Source: Lachnospiraceae bacterium UBA7196
Lineage (GTDB): Bacteria; Bacillota; Clostridia; Lachnospirales; Lachnospiraceae
NCBI GenBank assembly: GCA_002490835.1
Contig: DKUU01000018.1
Location: forward strand, 210,648 to 274,647
DNA: 64,000 nt
Direction: 5' to 3'
The notes beneath the pieces were generated by a model that was not told the origin of the DNA, did not search any database, and saw nothing but the letters and a program-made list of their open reading frames with translations. This document shows positions 28,219-36,560 of the stretch, one piece after another. Position 1 is the stretch's first letter. Every line of letters begins with the position of its first letter. Made by a program: the position numbers and the translations under genes.

Positions 28219-28614
28219 TCAATACAGAAGCTCGATCATCCCAATTATGGGGCTCATGAGAAATACAACGTTCCGGCCGTTCAAAGCGGGCGCGGGGGTG
28301 GGCGTGTCGATGGCGGTGAAGCCGTTTTGCGTCAGTTCCTGACAGGCGGCTTCGGGATCATCCGCTTCATAGCAGATGTGGTAGGGGCTGTTTTTATATT
28401 TTTTGAGAAGGCCCGCGGCCACGGAGTCTTCGGAGACGGGGGAGATCAGCTCCACCCGGTAACCGTCTTTGGTGAGGAAACAGATCTCCACCTTGCGGAT
28501 CTCGTCTAAGACGGTGTCCTGCTCAATCTGATAGCCGAGGGACTGGAAGGTTTTGACTGCCTTCCCTATTTTTTTGACCAGATAACCGATGTGATGGACT
28601 TTGAGTGTCGGCAT
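28219..28614 (-). CDS. VOC/glyoxalase-fold protein
   Basis: 131 residues, the length of a single vicinal-oxygen-chelate unit. 'LKVHHIGYLVKKIGKAVKTF' gives the first metal His, 'GYRVELISPV' a Glu, 'SPYHICYEADD' a second His, and 'GMIELLY' the final Glu. This resembles methylmalonyl-CoA epimerase and glyoxalase-I types. The substrate is unknown. Its nearness to FkbH/ACP raises the chance that it acts on an acyl intermediate, but it is on the opposite strand. The RBS is AAGGAG. Confidence 0.83.
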   Translation of the reverse strand: MPTLKVHHIGYLVKKIGKAVKTFQSLGYQIEQDTVLDEIRKVEICFLTKDGYRVELISPVSEDSVAAGLLKKYKNSPYHICYEADDPEAACQELTQNGFTAIDTPTPAPALNGRNVVFLMSPIIGMIELLY

Positions 28615-28627
28615 GGGAGTCTCCTTA

Positions 28628-28656
28628 TTGATAAATAGACCGGGATTGTGTATACT
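28628..28656 (+). promoter_or_regulatory. sigma-A promoter upstream of gtrA
   Basis: TTGATA, 17-nt spacer, TATACT. It lies just behind the divergent VOC gene. Transcription would start near 28663 and leave a ~155-nt leader before the chosen start at 28818. Confidence 0.65.
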
Positions 28657-28817
28657 GTAACATAATGCCGGTTTTTAATTATGATTATAAAGAACGGGCC
28701 TGCATTTGGCAAGCGTCGGATTTTGACGCGGAAAGAGAGCCGAAGCGAAGCGGCGCCGAAGTGTGGCGGAAACAGAATCGGAGGAGAGCCGGTGCGGCAT
28801 GGAAACGGAAGACGCGG

Positions 28818-29285
28818 ATGAAGAAAATAAAGGAATTGTTAGATACGCATAGAAGTTTTATTATGGAAGTCATCCATTTCGGGATGGTTGGCGTGATCAA
28901 TACCCTGATGGGCTGGGCGATCATGGCCGTACTTTACAATCTCATTCATATGAATTACTGGTTATCCAGCGGTATCTCTTATTTTATCGGCAGTGTGTTT
29001 TCCTACCACGCGAACGCGAAGCTGACTTTCAAGGTGGAAGAGCGGGACAAATGGCTTCCATGGCGTTTCGCGCTCAATATCATCGTCTGCTATCTGATCT
29101 CCTTCAGCGTGGCGAAACCGCTGGTTGCAAAGCTGATCGAACTTACAGGACTGGCGCGCGGGGGCGTGCTGCCGCAGGCGCTCTTTGAGAATATCGCTAT
29201 GTTCTTTGGCATGTGTATCTTTATTGTGATGAATTTCTTTGGGCAGAAGTTGTTTGTCTTCAAAAGTAAATCGCTTCGCGATTAA
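28818..29285 (+). CDS. GtrA family membrane protein
   Basis: 155 residues from ATG 28818; an upstream ATG at 28665 is in frame but would add 51 basic, non-conserved residues and would be nearly leaderless. Four membrane spans are visible ('VIHFGMVGVINTLMGWAIMA', 'YWLSSGISYFIGSVFSYHAN', then two more). GtrA proteins help flip or present polyprenyl-linked sugars for side-chain glycosylation. The last residues (SKSLRD) and the TAA stop are encoded by the repeat hairpin at 29263-29289. The next gene is a large GT-C-like protein, a usual partner. Confidence 0.87.
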   Translation: MKKIKELLDTHRSFIMEVIHFGMVGVINTLMGWAIMAVLYNLIHMNYWLSSGISYFIGSVFSYHANAKLTFKVEERDKWLPWRFALNIIVCYLISFSVAKPLVAKLIELTGLARGGVLPQALFENIAMFFGMCIFIVMNFFGQKLFVFKSKSLRD

Positions 29286-29308
29286 CTTTAGAGGATCTGC
29301 GATCCTCT
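29263..29308. repeat. double-hairpin repeat module, copy 1
   Basis: The first hairpin, AAAGTAAATCGC-TTC-GCGATTAACTTT (one mismatch), overlaps the 3' end of gtrA. The second, AGAGGATC-TGC-GATCCTCT, follows directly. The same pair recurs at 50662-50707 with a compensating C-G to T-A change. There is no clear T run, so it is not a standard terminator. Confidence 0.8.
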
Positions 29309-29329
29309 GCAAAGTAAATAAATAATATT

Positions 29330-31087
29330 ATGATAAAACAAGCATGGTTTAGGTGGCTAACTAAATATTGGTTTTTATTCCCGGTCATTGGGTTTTTGCT
29401 GTTTGCGGCGGCGGTGTTTTTCGGGTACGGGGAGCGCAGTTATATCGGCGTCCATGATAATATGGACCTGTTTTTGGCGCAGTTTCAGATGCTGAAAAAT
29501 ACCGGTTCTTTCTGGAAGCACGGTGTGGATGTGCCTTTTCTGGGCGGGGTGAGCAGGGATAACCTGCCTTCGGAACTGTCGCTCTACAGCCTGCTTTATA
29601 TGCTTTTTCCGACTTATACGGCCTATATTCTGGGAATCTTGGGAAAGATGCTGCTGGGGATGTTTTCCTTTCGCTTGCTTGTAAAGGAACTTCTCGGCGA
29701 ACGGTATCTGCGGGTCCGCCCTATTGTCTTTATGACGGGCCTGTGTTATGGCGCGCTCTGGGTCTTTCCGGCCTTCGGTTTTGCCTTTGCTTCGATTCCG
29801 CTGTGCGTTTTTATTCTCGTCAAAATCTACCGCGGGCAAAAGGCGGTAGGATGGTGGTATCTGGCGCTGTTTGCCTATCCGCTGGTATCCTATTTTTCCT
29901 ATCACGGCATTTTTATCTTAGGATATCTGGCGGTGGCCGTCCTCTGGCTATTTGGCAGGCGGGATAAAAAGGCCGTCCTGCGCATGCTGCTGGCCCTTAT
30001 TGTGCTGGCGGCAGGCTATGTGGTCTGCGAGTACCGGCTGTTTTCGCAGATGCTCCTTAGCGACGAGGTGACGATCCGCACTTCCATTGTGAATCCGAGC
30101 CTTTCTTCAGCAGAGATCCTTTCGGAGATCATGGAGGTGTTTAAGGCGGGAATCTTTCATGCGGACAGCGTACACGGAAAGGTGGTGCTGCCCGTCTGTA
30201 TCCTGTATTTTGTAATTAATAACGGTCGGTATTTGATGAGGCGGGAATGGAAGCGGATGTTTCGGGACCCTTTCAATCTGATTGCGGTCTTTATCGTCTT
30301 CAATTGTGTGGTGTACGGCCTCTATGACTATGAACCGCTGCGCTCGCTGGTGGAGCGGCTGATTCCGCCGCTTGAGGGCTGGCAGTTTAACCGCACTATT
30401 TTTTTCAACCCCTTCCTCTGGTATGCGGCCCTGTTTTTGGTGCTGCTAAGGCTTTACGAAGGCGGGCTTTTAAGGGTGTGGCTGGCAAACGGCATCGTCT
30501 GTCTTGCCCTGCTTACGGTGATCTTAACGCCGAACCGCTACAATGACTTATACGCTACCTGTTACAACAGGGCTTATGAATTTTATCACGGCGCGGAGGT
30601 GGACGAGCTTTCCTACGAACAGTTCTACGCCGAAGACCTGTTTACAAAGATCAAGGCGGATACCGGCTATCAGGGTGAGTGGGCGGCGGCCTACGGCTTT
30701 CATCCGGCGGTGCTTGAGTACAACGGGATCGCCACGCTGGACGGTTATCTGGGCTTTTATTCGCAGGATTATAAGGAGGCGTTTCGCGAAGTGATCGCCC
30801 CTGCGCTTGAGCGGGTGGAGGCCACGAGGATCTACTACGACGACTGGGGCGCGAGGGCCTACCTCTATTCCGGAACAGACTTAAGCATCGTCAGCGCCAC
30901 TAAGACCGTATACGCGACGGACGATCATATTTATATAGACGGGGAAGCGTTCAAAAACCTCGACGGGGAATACCTGTTCTCCCGCATCAAACTCTCTAAC
31001 GCGGAGGAGGTCGGACTGTCTCTGGTAGGGGAGTATATAGCCAAAGATGAAAGTATGACAATCTATGTCTATCATACATTGTCTTGA
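29330..31087 (+). CDS. large polytopic membrane protein with extracytoplasmic C-terminus
   Basis: 585 residues, about ten to eleven spans up to residue ~400. An external C-terminal domain of ~185 residues follows. The first loop has 'SYIGVHDNMDLFLAQ' and 'DVPFLGGVSRDNLP', a D-N-M-D acidic motif after span 1. The layout resembles YfhO/DUF6044-like GT-C proteins, which is my best guess but not certain. It follows gtrA at 44 bp and the double hairpin lies between them. It may glycosylate a surface polymer from a GtrA-presented lipid-sugar. Confidence 0.65.
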   Translation: MIKQAWFRWLTKYWFLFPVIGFLLFAAAVFFGYGERSYIGVHDNMDLFLAQFQMLKNTGSFWKHGVDVPFLGGVSRDNLPSELSLYSLLYMLFPTYTAYILGILGKMLLGMFSFRLLVKELLGERYLRVRPIVFMTGLCYGALWVFPAFGFAFASIPLCVFILVKIYRGQKAVGWWYLALFAYPLVSYFSYHGIFILGYLAVAVLWLFGRRDKKAVLRMLLALIVLAAGYVVCEYRLFSQMLLSDEVTIRTSIVNPSLSSAEILSEIMEVFKAGIFHADSVHGKVVLPVCILYFVINNGRYLMRREWKRMFRDPFNLIAVFIVFNCVVYGLYDYEPLRSLVERLIPPLEGWQFNRTIFFNPFLWYAALFLVLLRLYEGGLLRVWLANGIVCLALLTVILTPNRYNDLYATCYNRAYEFYHGAEVDELSYEQFYAEDLFTKIKADTGYQGEWAAAYGFHPAVLEYNGIATLDGYLGFYSQDYKEAFREVIAPALERVEATRIYYDDWGARAYLYSGTDLSIVSATKTVYATDDHIYIDGEAFKNLDGEYLFSRIKLSNAEEVGLSLVGEYIAKDESMTIYVYHTLS

Positions 31088-31092
31088 AAGGC

Positions 31093-31264
31093 AATTGTGA
31101 AACGCACCTCAGTGCAGATATATTGTGCAAATAGGATAACCATAAGCAGACCCGATGATTAAAGTAAATTCCTTCGGAATTAACTTTCGAAATGGAGCGC
31201 AAGCGAGTCTGCGTTGGTTATGCTATTTGTACAATCCCAATAACTATAATTGTGTTTCACAATT
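31093..31264. repeat. intergenic inverted-repeat element, copy B, with nested hairpin
   Basis: Outer arms AATTGTGAAAC (31093-31103) and GTTTCACAATT (31254-31264) are perfect complements. Inner arms ATTGTGCAAATAGGATAACC and GGTTATGCTATTTGTACAAT pair with two mismatches. AAGCAGACCC and GTCTGCG sit next to them, as in copies A and C. The interior (31161-31187) is not the copy A/C hairpin but the small module AAAGTAAATTCC-TTC-GGAATTAACTTT. The element lies between the membrane-protein gene and the radical SAM gene. Confidence 0.85.
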
Positions 31265-31297
31265 ACCGATTAACCAAAGTCAGAAAGGAGTCATCAT

Positions 31298-32278
31298 ATG
31301 CCGATACGGGTACACAACTTCGGAGGCGTGATCGGTTGGAACGCCAAAAAATATATTCCGTGGATCGCCAGCGAAAGCTATCTCAAACTGCAGTTCATCA
31401 GCCGCAGGCGTTCGCAGAAAGGCTATATCGAATATTTCTTGAGTCATGAGGAGGCGCCGCATCCGCTGGTGGTGAATCTGGAGACGGTGAACCGTTGCAA
31501 CAGCACCTGTGAATTTTGTACCGCTAATATTCACGCGGAAAAGCGTCCTTACAAAAAAATGGACGACGCCCTCTACTATTCGGTCATCGACCAGCTTCGC
31601 GACTGGAATTACAAGGGACATCTGACCCTTTACGGGAATAACGAGCCGTGGCTTGACACGCGCATCGTGGAATTTCACAAATATGCCAGAGAGCAGCTTC
31701 CGGACGCCTTTATCTTCATGTCAACAAACGGCCTGCTCCTTACTGTGGATAAGGTGAAGCTGATCGTCCCTTATGTGGATCAGCTCATCATCAATAATTA
31801 CGGGATGGAGATGAAGATGCACGATAATGTGCAGGTCATCTACGATTATGTGAAAGCGCATCCGGACGAGTTTCCTGACGTAGACATTCTGGTGCAGATC
31901 CGGTATCTGAAGGAAGTGCTGACAAACCGTGCGGGCAGCGCCCCCAACAAGCAGTCTAAGGGAAAGATCATCAAAGAGACCTGCCTGATGCCCTTTACGG
32001 ACGTGTGGATCACGCCCTTTGGCAAGATGGGGATCTGCTGCTGCGATAATTTTGAGGTGACGGAGCTTGCGGACCTGAACACCACGCCCCTGCGAGAAGG
32101 GTGGAACAGTGAAAAGTACAGAAAACTGCGGGAGGCGATCGCCGCGGGCAGGCACAATTATCCCTTCTGTAAAAACTGTGATTTTATCGACGCGGGGCTG
32201 CGTATGGACGCCGTGGACGACGTTTTAAAGCACAGACAGATGCACGGTGCGAGACAGTCCATGTTTAAGAAAAAATAG
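31298..32278 (+). CDS. radical SAM/SPASM enzyme
   Basis: 326 residues. The [4Fe-4S]/SAM motif is 'NRCNSTCEFC' (Cys67, Cys71, Cys74). A C-terminal SPASM-type auxiliary cluster region has Cys229 (ETCLMPF), 'GICCCDNF' (Cys247-249) and 'FCKNCDF' (Cys291, Cys294). Such enzymes carry out radical modification of peptides, sugars or other small substrates. A strong RBS (AAAGGAG) gives a clear start. It sits alone between glycan genes with no small peptide gene visible nearby, so a sugar or lipid substrate is as likely as a peptide. Function is otherwise unknown. Confidence 0.88.
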   Translation: MPIRVHNFGGVIGWNAKKYIPWIASESYLKLQFISRRRSQKGYIEYFLSHEEAPHPLVVNLETVNRCNSTCEFCTANIHAEKRPYKKMDDALYYSVIDQLRDWNYKGHLTLYGNNEPWLDTRIVEFHKYAREQLPDAFIFMSTNGLLLTVDKVKLIVPYVDQLIINNYGMEMKMHDNVQVIYDYVKAHPDEFPDVDILVQIRYLKEVLTNRAGSAPNKQSKGKIIKETCLMPFTDVWITPFGKMGICCCDNFEVTELADLNTTPLREGWNSEKYRKLREAIAAGRHNYPFCKNCDFIDAGLRMDAVDDVLKHRQMHGARQSMFKKK

Positions 32279-32324
32279 GATGCTGTAAAGTAATATGACA
32301 GCGGATGTTATGAGGGGACGAAAG

Positions 32325-33350
32325 ATGCGTAAAAAGATGATGGCGGCGTGTATGGCGGCAGTTGTGCTGGCGATTACGGCCTGCGGGAGCGGCGCAGGAC
32401 CGGCTGTGCAGGAGGAGACCGCGGCAGCCGATACCGCGCAGGGGGATGCGGAAGCATCAGACGACGCGGCGAGTCAGGCGGAAGACGTGCAGGAGAACGG
32501 GCACACAGGACAGGAGGGTGCGGCGGTTGACGGCCTTTCGCAAAGAGAAGAGGCAGCCGGCAGCGATACCGTGCCGGAAGGTGCGAAGCAGGACGACGAG
32601 GATAGCGGGCTGGACGCGGGAGTAGAGCCTGCGCAGCTTGCAGGCAGGACGATCTCGATCTTTGGGGATAGTATTTCTACTTTTCGGGACTATAATCCGG
32701 AAGGGTATGCCGTTTTCTTTCCGGAATATGGAGCGGTGAAGGCAGTGGAAGAGACATGGTGGCAGCGGGTCGTGGACGAGTTTTCCCTCACCCTGTATGT
32801 GAACGGTTCCAGCGCAGGGGCTACTGTTGTCGGAGATTCAACGGATGTGGAGGATCCCCGTTACGCCTGTAACGAGCTGCGTACCGGCGCCCTCGCGGGA
32901 CCGGGAGGCGCCTGTCCGGAGATCATCATCGTGTATCTGGGCACCAACGATTTGTTAGAAACGGTTCCGCTGGGAACGAATGACGGCACCGTGCTGGTGA
33001 ATGAGGGTGTGATAACCAATTTTAGCGACGCTTATACGCTCATACTCGATAAGCTGCAGTCAAAATATCCACTGGCGGAGATTTACTGCTGTACCCTGCT
33101 TCCGGTGGGAGATTACGGGACGGATACGCCCTATGTGGATTTTGTGAACGGAGAGAAGCTTACGGCTGCGGATTACAACGAGGTTATAAAGGAAATTGCA
33201 AAAAACAGGGAGCTTTTTGTGATCGATCTGGGAAACTGCGGGATTACCGTAGATAATCTGCACGAGATGACGACCGACGGTGTACATCCGACTGAGTCGG
33301 GGATGGCGTATATTGCGGAGGCGGCGAAGAAGGTAATCGCGGCGAAATAG
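32325..33350 (+). CDS. SGNH/GDSL lipoprotein esterase
   Basis: 341 residues from ATG 32325, preferred because GAGGGG precedes it and it starts a clean signal peptide. The lipobox is 'LAITAC' with Cys20 as the lipid site. A ~80-residue Glu/Ala/Asp-rich linker leads to the GDSL domain: 'SIFGDSISTF' (Ser116), 'VNGSSAGATV', 'VYLGTNDLL' (Gly-x-Asn-Asp) and 'DGVHPTESGMAY' (Asp-His). All catalytic residues are kept, so a surface esterase removing or moving acyl groups is likely. The upstream ATGs at 32295 and 32310 are weaker. Confidence 0.9.
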   Translation: MRKKMMAACMAAVVLAITACGSGAGPAVQEETAAADTAQGDAEASDDAASQAEDVQENGHTGQEGAAVDGLSQREEAAGSDTVPEGAKQDDEDSGLDAGVEPAQLAGRTISIFGDSISTFRDYNPEGYAVFFPEYGAVKAVEETWWQRVVDEFSLTLYVNGSSAGATVVGDSTDVEDPRYACNELRTGALAGPGGACPEIIIVYLGTNDLLETVPLGTNDGTVLVNEGVITNFSDAYTLILDKLQSKYPLAEIYCCTLLPVGDYGTDTPYVDFVNGEKLTAADYNEVIKEIAKNRELFVIDLGNCGITVDNLHEMTTDGVHPTESGMAYIAEAAKKVIAAK

Positions 33351-33421
33351 CCTATATGGCTGAGGCGGTCATGTCGTCCGCGACAGGGGAAAGACAATAG
33401 AGAGGGCACAGATCGCGGCGG

Positions 33422-34132
33422 ATGGCGGAAAGGGCGGTGCGGATGGCGGCAAAGATGGCAGGATTCACAATAGAGGCGAGGGCGATCCGGAAAACTTACG
33501 GAAAAAAGCAGGTGCTTTCGGATGTCTCTTTTATGGCAGGGAGCGGTCAGTGTGTGAGCATTCTGGGCGGAAACGGCAGTGGGAAATCGACGCTGTTTTC
33601 GATTCTTGCAGGTGTGCGCAGGGCAGACGGCGGCTCCTTTTTTTATGGGGAGACGGAACTTCTGCGCCATCCCGCACGGATCCAGAATGTGCTTGGCTAT
33701 GTGCCGCAGGCGGACCCGTTGATGGAGGAACTTTCCGCTTGGGATAATCTGCGGATGTGGCACGATAAGAAGACGTTAAAAAAAGAACTTGCGGAAGGGT
33801 CTTTAGCGCTTCTGGGGATCGAAGGGTTTTTGAGGACGCCCGTGCGCAAACTGTCCGGGGGCATGAGGAAGCGGCTTTCCATTGCCTGTGCGGTGGCGGC
33901 CCGTCCGGCGGTTTTGATACTCGACGAGCCGTCCGCGGCGCTGGATCTGGCCTGCAAGGAAAATATCATCCGTTATTTAACGGCTTACAAGGCAGCGGGC
34001 GGCATCGTTTTACTCTCGACCCATGACGTGCAGGATCTTACGATCTGCGATGCGTGCTATCTCTTAAAAGAAGGCTGTCTGCGCCCCTATGTGTATGACG
34101 GCGACTTTCATAAATTGGCGGAGGCTTTGTAG
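33422..34132 (+). CDS. ABC transporter ATP-binding protein
   Basis: 236 residues. Walker A 'GGNGSGKST', signature 'KLSGGMRKRLSIA', Walker B 'VLILDEPS' and the switch His in 'LLSTHDVQD' are complete. It is directly followed (no gap) by the first ABC-2 permease and then by a second. Alternative ATGs at 33443 and 33455 are in frame. The N-terminus is basic and may be over-extended. The three genes form one exporter; the cargo is unknown but is probably a lipid or glycan given the setting. Confidence 0.9.
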   Translation: MAERAVRMAAKMAGFTIEARAIRKTYGKKQVLSDVSFMAGSGQCVSILGGNGSGKSTLFSILAGVRRADGGSFFYGETELLRHPARIQNVLGYVPQADPLMEELSAWDNLRMWHDKKTLKKELAEGSLALLGIEGFLRTPVRKLSGGMRKRLSIACAVAARPAVLILDEPSAALDLACKENIIRYLTAYKAAGGIVLLSTHDVQDLTICDACYLLKEGCLRPYVYDGDFHKLAEAL

Positions 34133-35371
34133 ATGAAACGGAGGGCAGCTTATTTCTTAGCTGAGTGGAAGCGCATCCTGCGGCTTTTGCCCTTACAGCT
34201 TGGGATCAGCCTTGTGGTTTGTGCCTGCGTGGGCATTCCTGCCGCGGCGCTGGTGGCCCGCAGCGCCGGTGAAGGGCAGGACAGGTATCGGATCGGCGTG
34301 GTGGGGGATATTTCGGACTCCTACCTTGGTTTTGGATTTGCGGCGCTGCAGACCATGGACGATTCCCGTCTGATGATCGAGCTTGTGGAGATGTCGGAGG
34401 ATGAGGCAGCGGCGGCGCTTTCGCGGGGCGAACTGACTGCCGTGGTGCAGGTGCCGGAAGGGTTTGTCGATTCCATCGTCTACGGAGAAAATGACATACG
34501 TGTCACATATGCTGTTTCTTCAGGCCAGACGCAGCTTAGCGCTACCGTGATGGGGGAGATCGCCGATGTGGCGTCCACGCTGGTGACGGCTTCCCAGAGC
34601 GCGATCTATGGGATGCAGCGCACGCTCTATGAGCAGGGGAGTGCGGATCGGGTGGGCCCGGAGACCGACCGCCTGAATCTTATGCTGATTAATGCCGTGC
34701 TTTCCCGCGGCGGCTTTGGTGAGGTGGAGGTTTTGGGGTATGTGGACGGCCTCTCTCTTGAAGCCTATTATTTTTGCAGAATTATTCTTCTTTTGCTGCT
34801 TCTGGCAGGCCTTACCGGCGGCATTTTTTTTCTGGGCAGAAAGTCTGCTCTTGCGGGGATGCTTAACGCAGGTGGCGTGGGGGCGCTTTCGCAGATCGCG
34901 GGAGAGTATCTGGCTTATCTGGGATTTTTATGCGCGGGATTTTTGCTGCCGGCCGGCCTGCTTACGTTTTTGCTGGAGCGGGGGACGATTCTGCTGCCGG
35001 AATGGGAAGGGATGGGGGCCGATCCCTTTTTTGCGCTGCTTTCTTTTTTGGTAATAACGCTTGTTATGTTTGCGGCTTTTCAGCTTTTTCTCTTCGAACT
35101 GGCGGATGGGATCGTGAACGGTATATTGCTGCAGTTGATCTGCGGCGTGGGGATGGGATATCTGGCAGGCTATTTTTATCCGTCGGCTTTTTTCCCGGGG
35201 CGGCTGCGGTTCGTGGGAGGGCTTCTCCCGGCAGGGGCGGCGGCGCGCTTTGTGGACTGCGGTTTCCTTATGGGAAACTGGCGCGGTGAGGCGGCGGTCG
35301 TATTGGCGTGGACTGCGGCGTTTTTATTGCTGGCGGCGGCGGTCAGACAGAGCAGGATTTTGAGAGGGTAG
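34133..35371 (+). CDS. ABC-2 type permease, large extracytoplasmic loop
   Basis: 412 residues. One span (residues ~20-45) is followed by a ~170-residue external domain ('RYRIGVVGDISDSYLGFGF', 'GELTAVVQVPEGF'), then five or six spans. This is the topology of ABC-2 exporters of the ABC2_membrane_3 kind. The start codon abuts the ATPase stop. It probably pairs with the next permease as a heterodimer. Confidence 0.85.
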   Translation: MKRRAAYFLAEWKRILRLLPLQLGISLVVCACVGIPAAALVARSAGEGQDRYRIGVVGDISDSYLGFGFAALQTMDDSRLMIELVEMSEDEAAAALSRGELTAVVQVPEGFVDSIVYGENDIRVTYAVSSGQTQLSATVMGEIADVASTLVTASQSAIYGMQRTLYEQGSADRVGPETDRLNLMLINAVLSRGGFGEVEVLGYVDGLSLEAYYFCRIILLLLLLAGLTGGIFFLGRKSALAGMLNAGGVGALSQIAGEYLAYLGFLCAGFLLPAGLLTFLLERGTILLPEWEGMGADPFFALLSFLVITLVMFAAFQLFLFELADGIVNGILLQLICGVGMGYLAGYFYPSAFFPGRLRFVGGLLPAGAAARFVDCGFLMGNWRGEAAVVLAWTAAFLLLAAAVRQSRILRG

Positions 35372-35426
35372 AAAGACTGGGAAAAAGAGCCCGAAAAAGA
35401 CTGCGGATGAGGGAAAGGGGGAACGA

Positions 35427-36560
35427 ATGCTCACAAAAATATATGATCGAATCGTGAGAGGATGGCTTTTGCAAAAACGCCTGTTTCATAAATACAGTTT
35501 CCTTCTGATGCTCATTCTGCCGCTTTTGTTTGCGGCCGGTCTGGGAAGGCTTTCTAAGGAGGAGAGCGGGATCGCCGTTATCGCCCTCTATGTGCCGGAG
35601 GACGAAGTTTTGGCAAAGCAGGTGGAGGAGAGACTGCTTGGCAGGGACAGCGTCTTTCGCTTCCTTTCCTGTGCGGATAAAGAGGAGGCTTTGACGTTTT
35701 TGGAAACGGGCGAAGCGGACGCCGCATGGCTTTTTGACGAAGAGATGGAGGCGAAGCTGCATGAACTTGCGCGAAAGCGCCGGATACGGCCGCTGGTGCA
35801 GGTGGTGGAGAGAAAGGATAGCGTTCCCCTGCTCCTTGCAAGGGAAGTGCTTGTGGCGGCTGTCTATCCGGCCTATTCCTATGCCGTCTATGAGAGTTAT
35901 GTCACGGAGGATTTAGGCTTTGCGAAATTGGAGGAAGAGGAGATACGCCGTACCTATGAGAGCGTGTCGGTGACGGGCAGTCTGTTTCAAAGGGTCTGGC
36001 CTGACGGCAGCGCGGCGGATGCGGAGACGTCCAGCTATGTGCAGGCGCCGCTTCGGGGGATCCTGGCGATCTGGCTCACCTTTTTAGGGCTTGCCGCCGC
36101 ACTCTTTTTTATGCAGGATGAGGCGCGGGGCGTCTATGGAAGATTGACCGGAAGCCGGCGCTTTTTTGCGTTCTACGGCGTGGGCGGCGTGTTTCTTTTT
36201 GACGGGACGGTGGTCCTGCTTCTGTGCTGTCAGTTTGGCGGCGTGTTTACGCAATTTTGGAGAGAAGTAGTCTGTGCGGCGGTCTTTGCCTGCTGTGTGC
36301 TGGCTTTTGCGAATCTGCTGCGGCTTTTATGCAGGAGGCCCGCATGGCTTGGCGCGCTTTTTCTGCCGCTTGGTGCGGTGATGCTTGCGCTTAGCCCTGT
36401 ATTTTTGGAAGTGCTAAATTTCAGGGCGGGGAAACTGCTTCTCCCGCCCTGCTATTATCTGTACGCAATTCATAACAATAGTTATTTATATAAAATGGCC
36501 GTCTATACGATACTGTTGGTTCTGGTAAATGCTGTCTTACAGCGCATAAAAGAAGTTTAA
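35427..36560 (+). CDS. ABC-2 type permease, second subunit
   Basis: 377 residues with the same layout as its neighbour: one N-terminal span ('FLLMLILPLLFAAGLG'), an external domain ('GIAVIALYVPEDEVLAKQVE', 'ALTFLETGEADAAWLF'), then five or six spans. The resemblance to the first permease suggests a duplicated pair acting with one ATPase. The RBS is GGGGGAA. The 3' end overlaps the convergent flavoprotein gene by 4 bp. Confidence 0.84.
   Translation: MLTKIYDRIVRGWLLQKRLFHKYSFLLMLILPLLFAAGLGRLSKEESGIAVIALYVPEDEVLAKQVEERLLGRDSVFRFLSCADKEEALTFLETGEADAAWLFDEEMEAKLHELARKRRIRPLVQVVERKDSVPLLLAREVLVAAVYPAYSYAVYESYVTEDLGFAKLEEEEIRRTYESVSVTGSLFQRVWPDGSAADAETSSYVQAPLRGILAIWLTFLGLAAALFFMQDEARGVYGRLTGSRRFFAFYGVGGVFLFDGTVVLLLCCQFGGVFTQFWREVVCAAVFACCVLAFANLLRLLCRRPAWLGALFLPLGAVMLALSPVFLEVLNFRAGKLLLPPCYYLYAIHNNSYLYKMAVYTILLVLVNAVLQRIKEV

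Noticed and set aside
28665..28817. N-terminal extension of GtrA from the first ATG
   Set aside because: The added residues are basic and unlike the family; an ATG with a nearby GGAAG at 28818 starts the normal GtrA sequence.
31228..31250. TTGTAC and TATAAT at the right end of repeat copy B as a promoter
   Set aside because: The spacing is only 11 nt, too short for a sigma-A promoter.
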